Of a DNA stretch of 64,000 nucleotides, positions 1 through 8,760 are shown one piece after another. Source of the stretch: Candidatus Obscuribacterales bacterium (GTDB taxonomy: Bacteria; Cyanobacteriota; Vampirovibrionia; Obscuribacterales; Obscuribacteraceae); the NCBI GenBank assembly GCA_019637435.1, contig JAHBVO010000001.1, positions 2,294,001 through 2,358,000 of the forward strand, in the 5' to 3' direction. The number at the start of each line of letters is the position of its first letter. The first letter of the stretch is position 1. A program made the position numbers and the translations under genes. A model generated the notes under the pieces. It worked only from the letters and a program-made list of their open reading frames with translations. It did not search any database and was not told where the DNA came from.

Positions 1-58
1 TTGAAGGAGTAAAAATTCCGACGAGACTCAGGTGAGCTGAACGAACTAGTTTTCGCTC

Positions 59-748
59 TCACCAACCGCCCATCATGCTGCGCATTCCAGCTCCCATGTA
101 CGGGTTATAGCCGCCTCCATATCCCATTCCTGGAATCGGCATAACCGGCGCTGGAACATACATTCGCATGTTGCCGCCGACTGCTTTGTTCATCAAATAT
201 AGGCTCGCTGCCGGTGCTGCGACCCGGGCCGTACCCCCGGCCAGTTTGCCAAGTATTCCAGCTGCGCCCTTGATCATGGCGCCGCCGTGCCCGCCGCCGC
301 CTGGGTTCTCCGTAACCGATTTTTCCGGCTTCGAGTCATCTCCTGGAGGCGGGTCATTGTTCAGAAAAGAGCCGGCCGGCATTTGATTACTGTTCTGAGT
401 TTGCTGCTGCTGCCACTGACCCTGTGTGTTGGCTTGAGCATTACCGTAATAAACCGGAGCCTGAGGTGGTTGTCCGTATTGCGGAGTTTGAGCCTGCATC
501 TGCGGCTGACCATAGGCCTGTTGTTGGGGATATCCCTGTTGTTGCTGACCATACTGTGTTTGGTCAGGCGCCCCGTAGCCGTAGTTCGGCGTGGTCTGGG
601 GCAGACCGCCGTACTGTTGATAGGTCGGCGGCTGCTGGTAGCCGCCCTGCTGGTACTGCTGATTCGGGTCGTAACCCTGAGCCATCGCTGGTTGAGCGCA
701 CGCCAACACGAAAGAAACCATGACGGTCAGGCTGAAGATGTTTCGCAT
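59..748 (-). CDS. Secreted Gln/Tyr/Pro/Gly-rich protein
   Basis: A 229-residue protein that opens with a short basic n-region and a hydrophobic stretch ending in AMA-Q, a good Sec signal peptide. The in-frame TTG at 808 would put 20 extra residues ahead of this signal, so the ATG at 748 is preferred. Residues about 20-120 are low-complexity, built from repeated PQYGQ/QQQGYPQQ-like units. A spacer with acidic and lysine residues follows, then a hydrophobic Ala/Gly-rich segment and a Gly/Met/Tyr-rich tail (GMGYGGGYNPYMGAG). No enzyme motif is visible. The composition resembles disordered, self-associating envelope proteins, but function is unknown. It is divergent from the TPR gene at 876. Confidence 0.7.
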   Translation of the reverse strand: MRNIFSLTVMVSFVLACAQPAMAQGYDPNQQYQQGGYQQPPTYQQYGGLPQTTPNYGYGAPDQTQYGQQQQGYPQQQAYGQPQMQAQTPQYGQPPQAPVYYGNAQANTQGQWQQQQTQNSNQMPAGSFLNNDPPPGDDSKPEKSVTENPGGGGHGGAMIKGAAGILGKLAGGTARVAAPAASLYLMNKAVGGNMRMYVPAPVMPIPGMGYGGGYNPYMGAGMRSMMGGW

Positions 749-875
749 ATAGCTTAGGCCCAGTTTAGTAATTAGCAGAAGCATAGTTGTAGCAAAGATG
801 GATGTCAATAGGACTTCGGAGCCTTTTATCTGCTAACTTTTAGAGACTTCCGCCTTTACTAGAGGACTTATCGCG

Positions 876-1682
876 ATGACGCTCAGTGCCACTGCCATGA
901 AAAACTTGTCTGAGTCAGAATGGACGGTCGACAAGGCAAAGCAATATCTCAAGGTCAACAATTTCACAGTTGCTGAGCAGCTGTTTACTGAAGCGATCAA
1001 TCATCGCAAAGATGCAGTCGGAGCCGAAGACCCCGGGGTCGCCGAATTGCTGGACCAGCTTGGCGAGGTTAAGGTAGAGCTGAATAAATACGACGAGGCG
1101 ATCGAATGCTTCGAGTCCGCTAACAAGATTTTCGAAAAGGTCTACTACGCCGGTCATTTCAAAGTCGGATTGGTCTATAGCCATCTCACTACCTGTTACA
1201 TACACGAAGGGAATTTTGAAAAGGCACTCGAGGTTTGCTTGAAAGCCCAGGATATTTTCGGCAAAACACTTTCAGGAGAGCACCGCATGGCTCTGGAAGC
1301 CGTTTACAAACTTGCGACTATCTATCGCCAGTTGAAAAATGCTCCGGAAGCACTCAAGATTCTTACCAAAGCCAAGAAAAACGTTGAGACTCCGCTTGGT
1401 CCGAACGAAGAGTTTGCATACCTGGAAGCACTATTGCAAGAAGACGAGGGCAAGCCTGAGTTGGCTGACAAATGCTATCGCGACGCAATTGCCGGGTTCA
1501 AACAACGCAGAGCGTTTAAACGTCTTGGGCAATGTTTGCATCGATACAGCGAATTTTTGAAGAAGCAAGACAAAAACAGCGAAGCTGAGAAAATCCTCTC
1601 TCAAGCGGAGCAATATAAGCTCATAGGCGAATCATCGTCGAGAAACGACGATATCTTCCCTTCGACTCTGCTACGTGCCTAA
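876..1682 (+). CDS. Cytosolic TPR-repeat protein
   Basis: A 268-residue protein made almost entirely of helical tetratricopeptide-like repeats. Repeats begin near residues 20, 62, 104 and 146, with the pattern YDEAIECFESA / FEKALEVCLKAQ / APEALKILTKA, as in kinesin-light-chain-type TPRs that keep a conserved Gly-Glu-His-Pro-like loop between helices. There is no signal peptide or membrane segment. The ATG follows AGAGGA at 861-866 by nine bases. TPR proteins act as binding scaffolds; the partner is unknown. It is transcribed divergently from the secreted protein at 59-748 and convergently with the TadE-like gene. Confidence 0.75.
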   Translation: MTLSATAMKNLSESEWTVDKAKQYLKVNNFTVAEQLFTEAINHRKDAVGAEDPGVAELLDQLGEVKVELNKYDEAIECFESANKIFEKVYYAGHFKVGLVYSHLTTCYIHEGNFEKALEVCLKAQDIFGKTLSGEHRMALEAVYKLATIYRQLKNAPEALKILTKAKKNVETPLGPNEEFAYLEALLQEDEGKPELADKCYRDAIAGFKQRRAFKRLGQCLHRYSEFLKKQDKNSEAEKILSQAEQYKLIGESSSRNDDIFPSTLLRA

Positions 1683-1715
1683 CACCATATGTGGTGCCCG
1701 TGTTGAATTGGAACG

Positions 1716-1739
1716 ACCAGTAGCGAAGGTGCTATTGGT
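1716..1739. terminator. Weak hairpin between convergent genes
   Basis: A nine-base-pair stem (ACCAGTAGC with GCTATTGGT, one G-T wobble) around a six-base loop lies between the convergent genes ending at 1682 and 1732, and overlaps the second stop codon. There is no clear U-tract on either strand, so termination activity is a guess from position. Confidence 0.25.
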
Positions 1740-2301
1740 TTAGTCCTTCAGGAAACTCGGCGCTGGAAGTCGCAGTGAAAGTCAATCGAGCCGGCGGTCC
1801 CAGACCTGGAACGTTGCCGATGAATGGCAACATACTCAAGTTCATAAACGGCCCCATATTGAAGTTTGCTTCAACCTTGTATTCGTATGTATTTGTGTCC
1901 GGAGTTGCTGCAGTCCCCATCGGAGTATTCTTCGGATGGGTGGTAGCAGAGCCACCGCCGTAAGGAACGGAAACGACGGAAAGGTCGATGCCGCTTCCTC
2001 CTATTCCGCCAATCGGAACCAGTTTTGCGAATTTGCCAAAACCCGAAGCTACGAAAGTCCCACTCTCTTGTTGAACGACGTTCATAGCATCAGTGAAGGT
2101 GTTCTGAGTCCCCGCTCTACTGGCGCACTGCTTCGCGCAGAGATAACCTGTTGCGTAGCCAGTCGTGAACATGATCAGGTTGATCAGCGGGAACAAAATC
2201 ACGAGGAAGAAGACGATGAGTGCCGGCGCGAACTCGGCGGCACCTGCACCAGAGCCAACCTGGTTGCGTATGCGTTTTTTAGATTGAAGACGTACTAGCA
2301 T
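1732..2301 (-). CDS. TadE-like pseudopilin
   Basis: A 189-residue protein with a basic N-terminus, then GAAEFAPALIVFFLVILF, the TadE/TadF hallmark: a conserved Glu one step into a long hydrophobic helix (about residues 20-48). The remainder is predicted extracytoplasmic, Gly/Pro/Thr-rich and strand-forming. TadE-like proteins are minor pseudopilins of Flp/Tad pili, cleaved by a prepilin peptidase. The ATG at 2301 is preferred over an in-frame TTG at 2325 because it leaves the usual short basic leader. No Tad ATPase or secretin lies nearby. A second Tad-like protein is at the far end of the window (62353-63960), so the two may work with machinery encoded elsewhere. Confidence 0.7.
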   Translation of the reverse strand: MLVRLQSKKRIRNQVGSGAGAAEFAPALIVFFLVILFPLINLIMFTTGYATGYLCAKQCASRAGTQNTFTDAMNVVQQESGTFVASGFGKFAKLVPIGGIGGSGIDLSVVSVPYGGGSATTHPKNTPMGTAATPDTNTYEYKVEANFNMGPFMNLSMLPFIGNVPGLGPPARLTFTATSSAEFPEGLNQ

Positions 2302-2426
2302 CGGGCCCCCAAAGTTTTGCCCCAATGATCTATCTATACCACAATACCGATCCTCTCAGGCGTAAACTGTGGCAGTTTTCCGCCAATGAATCTTGCGCGC
2401 GAGAAAGTTGCAGTGGCGTCGGTCCT

Positions 2427-4595
2427 CTAATGTTTGGTCCTGAAGTCGTGTGTCTTCAAGTTTAACGTGCACTCTTCGCTCACTCTATCGCGTAGTTTGC
2501 TAGCCTGTTTGGACAATTGCTCACCTTTCTCGACCATATTGATTTGTTTCAACAAATCTCCGTAGCTTCCGTAAAATTCTGCAAGCTGGTCGGGTCCAAT
2601 CTCTTTGCACTTTTCCGCGTGTGCGATTGCTTCCGAGAGTGTTTTCTCCGCGGCATCAAACTCGCCTCTGTCGCGCTGCCACTGTCCGAGGTGCAACTCT
2701 GCGCGAATGTATTTCGGGTCTGACGTCGCTTCACGATGCGCCTCCTGGTCATGGGTGAACCGGATTTCTTTGATGCGACCGTACAGGTCTCGTTTACCGA
2801 TTTCGGCTACGCGATCTTGGTTGAGCAAACAGTCGGCAATCTGCTCTTTGATATCGGCCAGTCCAATAAAGTCCCTTCCGAAAAGCTTCGTCAGCAGATC
2901 TTCGGAGTGAACGAGCAATTCGTATTCGAGCCCATAAGCATACGTGGCGTCAAGGCGGCGAGCGACTTCAACAATTCGACGAGTGCTACCTGCCCAGTTT
3001 AGTCGAGATTCCGAGAGATGTCTCTGGACGGAGTCTCCCCGCTGCTCAATCTCCTTGATGTATGTTTGAGCCTCCAATATGTCGTCGAGTATCTGATTCG
3101 CTAAACCTTCCCATCGCTCTCGATCAAGTTTGACGATCTCATCAATAACGTCCTCTTGCTTAGCTGCATCGCCGGTGGCAAGCAGCACGTCGGCCTGTCT
3201 TCCCAATGTGACGATCATCGCTTCGTAGTTAGGCCTTTTGTTTTTACCGCTGAGATTTTTTGCATCAACAACGGCTTTGTCCAGTACTGACAGAGCCATA
3301 CCCGGCCACTGATGCACTACGCAATAGTCGGCAAGCCAAATTTCGAATTGCCAAATCATTTTTTGTAATGGGGAGCCTGGATCTTCTGCTGTTTGGAACG
3401 GGAAGAACGCCACCAGACCGATCATAAAGGCAAGAGTGACACCAAAAACGGTGGCAAGAGTTTTAGTTGAAATCCTGATTGTTTGTTTCTTTGTCCTGCG
3501 AGGCGTCTTAGAGCGACCCTGCGCAGGACCGGATGCCGAGGTCGTGGATTGCACCATGTCGCTCAACTTCATCGCGACTGTGCCGGTTTGGGTTGCCCTG
3601 GGTTGGTAATTGCCAATCGAAGGTAGCGCCTCTAAAACAGCATTAGCTGTTTGATATCGCTTCTTTTGCTGTTTTTCCAGACAACCGAAGACAACGCTCG
3701 ATAGTTCTTCGGGTATCACCACATTCGGTGCCATCTGTCTGAAATCAGGCGGCGGATCATTGACATGCATTGACATGGTTTCTACAGCATTCTTGCCGAG
3801 AAACGGAGGAACTCCGGTGAGCACCTCATACATTACACAGCCCCAGGAATAAATGTCCGATCTCAGATCCAGTGGTAATCCTGAACACTGTTCTGGGCTC
3901 ATGTAAATCGGACTTCCAAAGACTTCGCCAGTTTGTGTGAGATGTTGTGATTCACCGCCATCTTGCGGAATCACTTTCGCTATGCCGAAGTCGACGATCT
4001 TGACCTGAACAGTTCCATCCTCGTCAACTGCAAGGACCATATTGCGTGGTTTCAGATCTCGGTGGACAACGCCTTTTCGGTGAGCATGCGCCAAACCTTT
4101 CAGGACCTGGCGAAAGATATCGATCGCCTCATCGGCAGGGACTGAGCCTGTTCTGTCCAGCAAGTCTCCAAGCGACGGACCCTCAAGGTAGTCCATTACC
4201 AGGAAAGCCAGCCCGTCTTCCGTGACACCAAAGTCGAATACGGTGATGATATTCGGATGCGAAAGACTCGCCGCCGCCTTCGCTTCTTGTTGAAAGCGCT
4301 GGACACTGATTGGATCTGATACCAGGTGGGGGTGCAACAATTTCACTGCCACCACACGATCCATGTACGTGTGCTGAGCTTTGTAAACGGTGCTCATGCC
4401 GCCCTGACCGATAATTGATTGAATGCGGTAGCGATTAGCGAATACCTGCCCGACCAGTCGATCTTGTTTGGTGTTAACAAGATCTCCTCCATCATCGGGA
4501 CATTTCAGCAGCGAAGCATTCACTGCTTTATGGCAGATGAGGCAGATCTTTGATTCTGTGGTCTGAGCCTTAGCCGTTTCGACTTGTTCTGTCAT
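2427..4595 (-). CDS. Receptor-type Ser/Thr protein kinase with zinc ribbon and helical repeats
   Basis: A 722-residue Hanks-type kinase. A CxxC...C mini zinc ribbon (Cys18, Cys21, Cys32) comes first. The kinase domain spans about 55-325: glycine loop GQGGMSTVY, Lys85, catalytic HRD with Asp180, DFG 202-204, and a SPE in place of APE at 233-235. A basic linker precedes one transmembrane helix at about 378-400. The C-terminal ~320 residues are helical with a TPR-like end (FDAAEKTLSEAIAHA) and face the exterior if the kinase is cytosolic. It probably senses an envelope signal or partner through the TPR part and phosphorylates cytosolic targets. Divergent from the Dnmt2-like gene, 119 bases from its chosen start. 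Confidence 0.9.
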   Translation of the reverse strand: MTEQVETAKAQTTESKICLICHKAVNASLLKCPDDGGDLVNTKQDRLVGQVFANRYRIQSIIGQGGMSTVYKAQHTYMDRVVAVKLLHPHLVSDPISVQRFQQEAKAAASLSHPNIITVFDFGVTEDGLAFLVMDYLEGPSLGDLLDRTGSVPADEAIDIFRQVLKGLAHAHRKGVVHRDLKPRNMVLAVDEDGTVQVKIVDFGIAKVIPQDGGESQHLTQTGEVFGSPIYMSPEQCSGLPLDLRSDIYSWGCVMYEVLTGVPPFLGKNAVETMSMHVNDPPPDFRQMAPNVVIPEELSSVVFGCLEKQQKKRYQTANAVLEALPSIGNYQPRATQTGTVAMKLSDMVQSTTSASGPAQGRSKTPRRTKKQTIRISTKTLATVFGVTLAFMIGLVAFFPFQTAEDPGSPLQKMIWQFEIWLADYCVVHQWPGMALSVLDKAVVDAKNLSGKNKRPNYEAMIVTLGRQADVLLATGDAAKQEDVIDEIVKLDRERWEGLANQILDDILEAQTYIKEIEQRGDSVQRHLSESRLNWAGSTRRIVEVARRLDATYAYGLEYELLVHSEDLLTKLFGRDFIGLADIKEQIADCLLNQDRVAEIGKRDLYGRIKEIRFTHDQEAHREATSDPKYIRAELHLGQWQRDRGEFDAAEKTLSEAIAHAEKCKEIGPDQLAEFYGSYGDLLKQINMVEKGEQLSKQASKLRDRVSEECTLNLKTHDFRTKH

Positions 4596-4714
4596 GTGAT
4601 CCTGAGGCGCACCGTAAGCATTGGTTGGTTAAGCCAGGAGTGAATTTTGCCAGGGGAATAGATACCGAGAGATTGAATCTTATAAGATATTCCCGAGGAA
4701 AGCAGCTTTTAGCG

Positions 4715-5602
4715 ATGGACACCCCCTTAAGGGCAGTTGAGTTTTTCAGTGGTCTCGGCGCATTCGCCGAGGCGTGCCGCTTTTCGGGCATTAATGTGGT
4801 TGCGGCTTTCGATCAAAATGAACACGCAAACAAAGTTTATGAGTCTAATTTCGACCTTTCACCCGACATCCGGAATATTGAAACCATACGTGCGACGGAC
4901 GTTCCTGCCTCATCTATCTGGTGGATGAGTCCGCCGTGCACACCCTTCAGCCGCCGCGGCAAGCAGAAAGACGATGAAGACCCGCGCGCCAAAGCTTTTT
5001 TCCGATTGCTCGAAATACTTCCTGAGCGAACTCCGGATTATTTTTTTATGGAAAACGTCGAGGGTTTCATCGGGTCTAGAAGTGAAGAGCGTCTGAAGGT
5101 GCTTCTCGAAAGCCTCGGGTATAAACAGAGATCGTTCAACATCTGCTCCTCTATGTTTGGAGTTCCAATGCGGCGTCCTCGTTTCTTTCTGTCCGCATCG
5201 CGTCTGATTCAGCCAAAACCACCTGAATTTGATCCCTTCGAGGACGAAAGAGTGCTGAGCGATTTCCTCACTGAAAGAAGCGATGAAGACTTGCGCTTGC
5301 CCGACAGCGAGCTTGAAAAATATGATGCGGTTTTGAACATTGTTGATCCAGGTAAGAAAGACGCCTACGTAATCTGTTTTACTCGTGGTTACTTCAAATG
5401 CCGCAAAGCAAGCGGGTCTCTGATCCGGCTGCCGGATGGTGGTGCGCGATTTGTTTCTCCGCTGGAGATGCTAAATCTTTTTGGTTTTTCATCCGCCTAC
5501 AAGTTTCCGGCGGAACTTTCCAAGCAAGTCTGCTGGCGATTGATCGGAAATTCTATGGATGTTCGGGCTGTAAGAGCTGTTTTGGCAACTGTCGGTCTCT
5601 AG
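4715..5602 (+). CDS. Dnmt2-type (cytosine-5) methyltransferase
   Basis: A 295-residue SAM-dependent C5-cytosine methyltransferase. Motif I is VEFFSGLGAF, motif IV is MSPPC with nucleophile Cys75, motif VI is MENVEGF with Glu113, and motif VIII is MRRPRFF. What follows PPC (PFSRRGKQKDDEDPR, then ILP) and the CFTRGY box at residues 221-226 match the Dnmt2/TRDMT1 subfamily, where a CFTxxY motif sits in the target-recognition region. A GNS motif ends the domain. Known Dnmt2 enzymes methylate tRNA at C38, so tRNA rather than DNA is the likelier substrate. The ATG at 4715 is chosen because the fold starts six residues later; GAGGAA lies 14 bases upstream and a longer TTG start at 4625 adds nothing conserved. 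No restriction enzyme is adjacent. Confidence 0.85.
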   Translation: MDTPLRAVEFFSGLGAFAEACRFSGINVVAAFDQNEHANKVYESNFDLSPDIRNIETIRATDVPASSIWWMSPPCTPFSRRGKQKDDEDPRAKAFFRLLEILPERTPDYFFMENVEGFIGSRSEERLKVLLESLGYKQRSFNICSSMFGVPMRRPRFFLSASRLIQPKPPEFDPFEDERVLSDFLTERSDEDLRLPDSELEKYDAVLNIVDPGKKDAYVICFTRGYFKCRKASGSLIRLPDGGARFVSPLEMLNLFGFSSAYKFPAELSKQVCWRLIGNSMDVRAVRAVLATVGL

Positions 5603-5719
5603 CTCTGTTGAATTGAACAGTTACTGACCGCTCGTATGCTCGTAATATCGGGGCTGAATAGAATCGTTGCTTGTGTTGATTGTATCTAGAGTTACAAAGG
5701 CTGTAACGGGGAATGATTG

Positions 5720-6841
5720 ATGGAGCATATGAGGTTCGATTTCTCGAGTTCAATTCAGGAATTTCGTCTAGATATGTCCGACGATAAAAGCAAGTCTAAG
5801 AGAATTGACTCCGGCGAAGATCGCACTGGCGATGTTCGACGTGATCGAAGACCGGGTTCCGCCGACAGTGTTAACTTGTCGGAAAGTCGACTGACTGCGG
5901 TTGAGCGAGCAGCAAGAGAATTATACAGACCGGCCGCAAATGCTGCGTATGAAAGTGCCGGTGATTTGTCCGCTGTCAATTCCGCATACGAATCCGCGCG
6001 AGTGGCCGATGCTCTTTCGCGCGCTGCGATTGGACTTAAGCACATCAATAATTCCCTGTTAGAGATTCAGCGAAGCCCCCATGCTCGGTATATGCTTGGG
6101 TCCGAGTTTGCCATCGTTGCGATCGTTGCGATTGCCGGCATTGCTAAGCGGAGAGCCGATCTGAGCCAATCGGAAATCAAAGCAGTAGTCGATGGCGATG
6201 AGAGTCGAAATGGTCAACTCATCTATCGTGCCCAAAAGAAGAAAGTTAATCGAGTTGAGCGGGCTTTGGAACGACGAAAAGATCCGTTATCTGACTTCGC
6301 CGGCAATCATCCGAGTTCCGGCAAAGATTACCCCAAGGGACGGAACGTCCCGGATTGGTTGATCAGTTTGGACACGAGCGTCGCTAAAGAAGCCGGTTAT
6401 CTGTTCAATTCAGTTTTGAAACGTCCGACTGTGCTAATGACGTTGTCTGACACTTTTGTTTCGCTGGGTGAGCAGCACTTCTTCGATGGTCTATTATCCT
6501 GGCTTATCGTTGATCTAAATAAGAACAGGGTTACCGAATTCTGGAAAGGCGCAACTAAAGTGGTCGCGATTGCAAACGGCGAGTTGGTTGAATTGCCGGT
6601 CTGGGAAGACATTGTCGAGTTCTATCAAAATAAACCTAAACAAGCAAAACCGGATAATTTGCTAACGGTGGTTTTAAAACGAAATCTGGATCGAGAATTG
6701 ATAGAAGCAGCGCTTGCGGATGTTGTCGTTCCTGGTGACGCGAAAATAATTCAGGGTAACCGGTTGGACTTGAAGAGCCAAAGCGACGAATCTGTGGTTC
6801 ACCTCGAAGATATTCTTCCCACAATGTTTCGTGATGACTAG
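5720..6841 (+). CDS. Hypothetical protein with one possible membrane helix
   Basis: A 373-residue protein of unknown function. The N-terminal ~50 residues are charged and probably disordered (DKSKSKRIDSGEDRTGD). Residues ~60-110 are Ala/Tyr-rich helices with a repeated AYESA unit. A short hydrophobic run (EFAIVAIVAIAGIA) may be a membrane helix. The C-terminal half is a compact alpha/beta region with FFDGLLSWLIVDLNKNRV followed by VVAIANGELVELPVWEDIVEFY, then a strand-helix unit ending LTVVLKRN. This last part looks like a defined domain, but I cannot name it. The ATG at 5720 follows AACGGGGA. It ends three bases before the convergent response regulator. Confidence 0.6.
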   Translation: MEHMRFDFSSSIQEFRLDMSDDKSKSKRIDSGEDRTGDVRRDRRPGSADSVNLSESRLTAVERAARELYRPAANAAYESAGDLSAVNSAYESARVADALSRAAIGLKHINNSLLEIQRSPHARYMLGSEFAIVAIVAIAGIAKRRADLSQSEIKAVVDGDESRNGQLIYRAQKKKVNRVERALERRKDPLSDFAGNHPSSGKDYPKGRNVPDWLISLDTSVAKEAGYLFNSVLKRPTVLMTLSDTFVSLGEQHFFDGLLSWLIVDLNKNRVTEFWKGATKVVAIANGELVELPVWEDIVEFYQNKPKQAKPDNLLTVVLKRNLDRELIEAALADVVVPGDAKIIQGNRLDLKSQSDESVVHLEDILPTMFRDD

Positions 6842-6844
6842 AGT

Positions 6845-7591
6845 CTAGATATTCGAGTAGTCAAACTCGTCTTCTAACCAGTCCCAAACTTCGTTGTCCA
6901 GCTTTGGTAGGTCATCGGGGTCGACAAGACCTCGTCGAATGCCTTCGTACACTATTCTTGTTCTTGGATTGAAAATCTCCATGCCAGCCGATTCGCGAAG
7001 ATGAGCGTCCTGACCCTTCACGAGTTTGCCGAGGAGCATCGAGAGCCGATTCTGAACGCCGCGGACGCTGATATGCCGTCGTTGAGCGATAGCCCGATCC
7101 GTCATTCCGATTGCCACATCCAGAAGTGTCTCGTATTCAGTATCGCTCAAAGAATCGTCCTTCGATTTGAGTCGATTTTGGACCCCCTGAACGACCGGAT
7201 CAATGTAGGGATCGCCTTTGGTCAAGACGCTTTCGATAGCAAATGCTAACTTGTCGTCTGATTCACCTTTGAGTAAATAGCCGTGGATCGCTTCGTCTGG
7301 AACAATTCGTCCCAAGGTTCTCACGTATGCCTCTCGATGATATTGAGACCAGAACAGGATGCGGGCCTGTTTATTTGCTTCCCAGATTTCTTCTGCCGCT
7401 TTGACACCATTGAGTTCCGGCATCGATATGTCCATTATGGTCAGGTCCGGTGCGGACGACTTCGCCAGTTGCACGCCTTCAAGACCATTGGAGGCTTCGA
7501 CAATCTCTACCCCCTCTCCGAAAACCTTGAGCACTACCTGGCGAGCATGAGCTCGCAATGCCGGCATGTCTTCGACAATCAAAATGCGCAA
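6845..7591 (-). CDS. NarL/LuxR-family response regulator
   Basis: A 248-residue two-component regulator. The receiver domain (residues 1-125) has the acidic pair Glu7/Asp8, phospho-acceptor Asp54 in IMDISMP and the Lys near 108. A LuxR-type helix-turn-helix follows at about 145-190 (LSDTEYETLLDVAIGMTDRAIA). A ~60-residue C-terminal tail with acidic Trp-rich WDWLEDEFD is unusual for the family. The start is TTG: AAGGAG sits at a proper distance and the REC fold begins directly with RILIVED. The gene lies 38 bases after the histidine kinase gene, so the two form a cognate pair. Confidence 0.88.
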   Translation of the reverse strand: MRILIVEDMPALRAHARQVVLKVFGEGVEIVEASNGLEGVQLAKSSAPDLTIMDISMPELNGVKAAEEIWEANKQARILFWSQYHREAYVRTLGRIVPDEAIHGYLLKGESDDKLAFAIESVLTKGDPYIDPVVQGVQNRLKSKDDSLSDTEYETLLDVAIGMTDRAIAQRRHISVRGVQNRLSMLLGKLVKGQDAHLRESAGMEIFNPRTRIVYEGIRRGLVDPDDLPKLDNEVWDWLEDEFDYSNI

Positions 7592-7629
7592 GCGACATCT
7601 CCTTGCTTTAAATGTGTTTCAACATTTTA

Positions 7630-8760
7630 TCACTTGGGTTTTGTAATAGTGATCTCGACTCTGGTGCCTTTGTCTCCGTCGCCGGTAAGCCAGAGGACCT
7701 GCGCATTTATGAGGCTCGCTCGCTGCTGCATATATCTTAGCCCGCGAGATTGTGTCGAGCGGGCGGATGCATCAATACCGACTCCATCATCTATTATGCT
7801 AATCTTCAGGATGCCACCGTCAGCGGTGACAAGACACTTGACGGTAGTGGCCCGGGAGTGCTTGCAGATGTTAGTGACTGATTCTTGCACGAGTCGATAG
7901 AGCAGGGTTGTTTCGATCTCATTGAAAACTTCAAATTCTCCCGGATCAACGCTTGATCTAAAACGCACCTTATACCCTGCTCGCTCCGCGCCGCTTCTGA
8001 TACAGTCTTCGATGGCGTCCACAAATCCCAAGTGCTTAAGAACCGCAGGCGAAAGGCTGTCCATCACCTCGCGAATCTGGTTCATCGAGGTGACTATTAA
8101 TTCGTCCATCTCCTTTTGTTTGTCATCTTCTATTGACGTCAGTGCTGATGCTTTTTCACGCAGCATCTTCAAATCATTGAGGACTTGATCGTGAAGATCG
8201 GCTGCCAAAACTCGGCGCTCAATCTCGTCGTCCTTGACCAATTGTATTTTCGATTCCAGCAGTTCCTGTCGGATAGTATCCAGAGCAGAATCCTTGGCTT
8301 TGAGCTGAAGTCGTATGTCTTTGGTTCGTTTGATGAAGGCTCCGTAAATCAATCCGACTCCCGAAGCTATTGCCAGAGAAAGAGGCATAGCCAGCTGATC
8401 GGTGCTGTTCGGGAACAAGGTCTTTTGTACGAGATGAAGCACCATATTTAGTGCGACGAATTGTATAAATACAATCCACCTGAGCTTCTGACTGACCTTG
8501 TAAGCCACCACTGTCGCGGAGGCCGCGAAACCGCATATGATACCAATGCGCATGAGCGCTGCACCTAGAGATGGTTCTGGCGCGGCGATGGCTGAAGGTC
8601 CTGGCTGTCCGAACAAATTGTGAGATAAAGCCTGTTCGAGCCAGATGAATTTTTCGGAAAATAGCCAGGCAATAACCGAACTCGCTAATATTCCGGAGGC
8701 AAGCGTAAGTGTGTCATTTTGATTTTGCGGACGCAGCTTTTGCTGCGGATTTGCTTGCAT
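7630..8760 (-). CDS. Membrane sensor histidine kinase (HisKA_3/DesK-like)
   Basis: A 376-residue kinase with four predicted membrane helices at about 18-41, 66-88, 94-116 and 122-142. A coiled coil (150-180) leads into a HisKA_3 dimerisation helix with the phospho-acceptor His190 in ADLHDQVLND. The ATPase part shows an N-box-like segment and DDGVGID. This layout is typical of kinases that pair with NarL-type regulators, and such a regulator is encoded just downstream. The ATG lies inside the 3' end of the TPR gene (47-base overlap) and lacks a clear Shine-Dalgarno sequence, suggesting translational coupling. Confidence 0.88.
   Translation of the reverse strand: MQANPQQKLRPQNQNDTLTLASGILASSVIAWLFSEKFIWLEQALSHNLFGQPGPSAIAAPEPSLGAALMRIGIICGFAASATVVAYKVSQKLRWIVFIQFVALNMVLHLVQKTLFPNSTDQLAMPLSLAIASGVGLIYGAFIKRTKDIRLQLKAKDSALDTIRQELLESKIQLVKDDEIERRVLAADLHDQVLNDLKMLREKASALTSIEDDKQKEMDELIVTSMNQIREVMDSLSPAVLKHLGFVDAIEDCIRSGAERAGYKVRFRSSVDPGEFEVFNEIETTLLYRLVQESVTNICKHSRATTVKCLVTADGGILKISIIDDGVGIDASARSTQSRGLRYMQQRASLINAQVLWLTGDGDKGTRVEITITKPK

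Noticed and set aside
4715..5602. Restriction-modification methyltransferase
   Set aside because: No endonuclease or Vsr gene is adjacent and the motif set (CFTRGY, PFSRRGKQ) fits Dnmt2 better.
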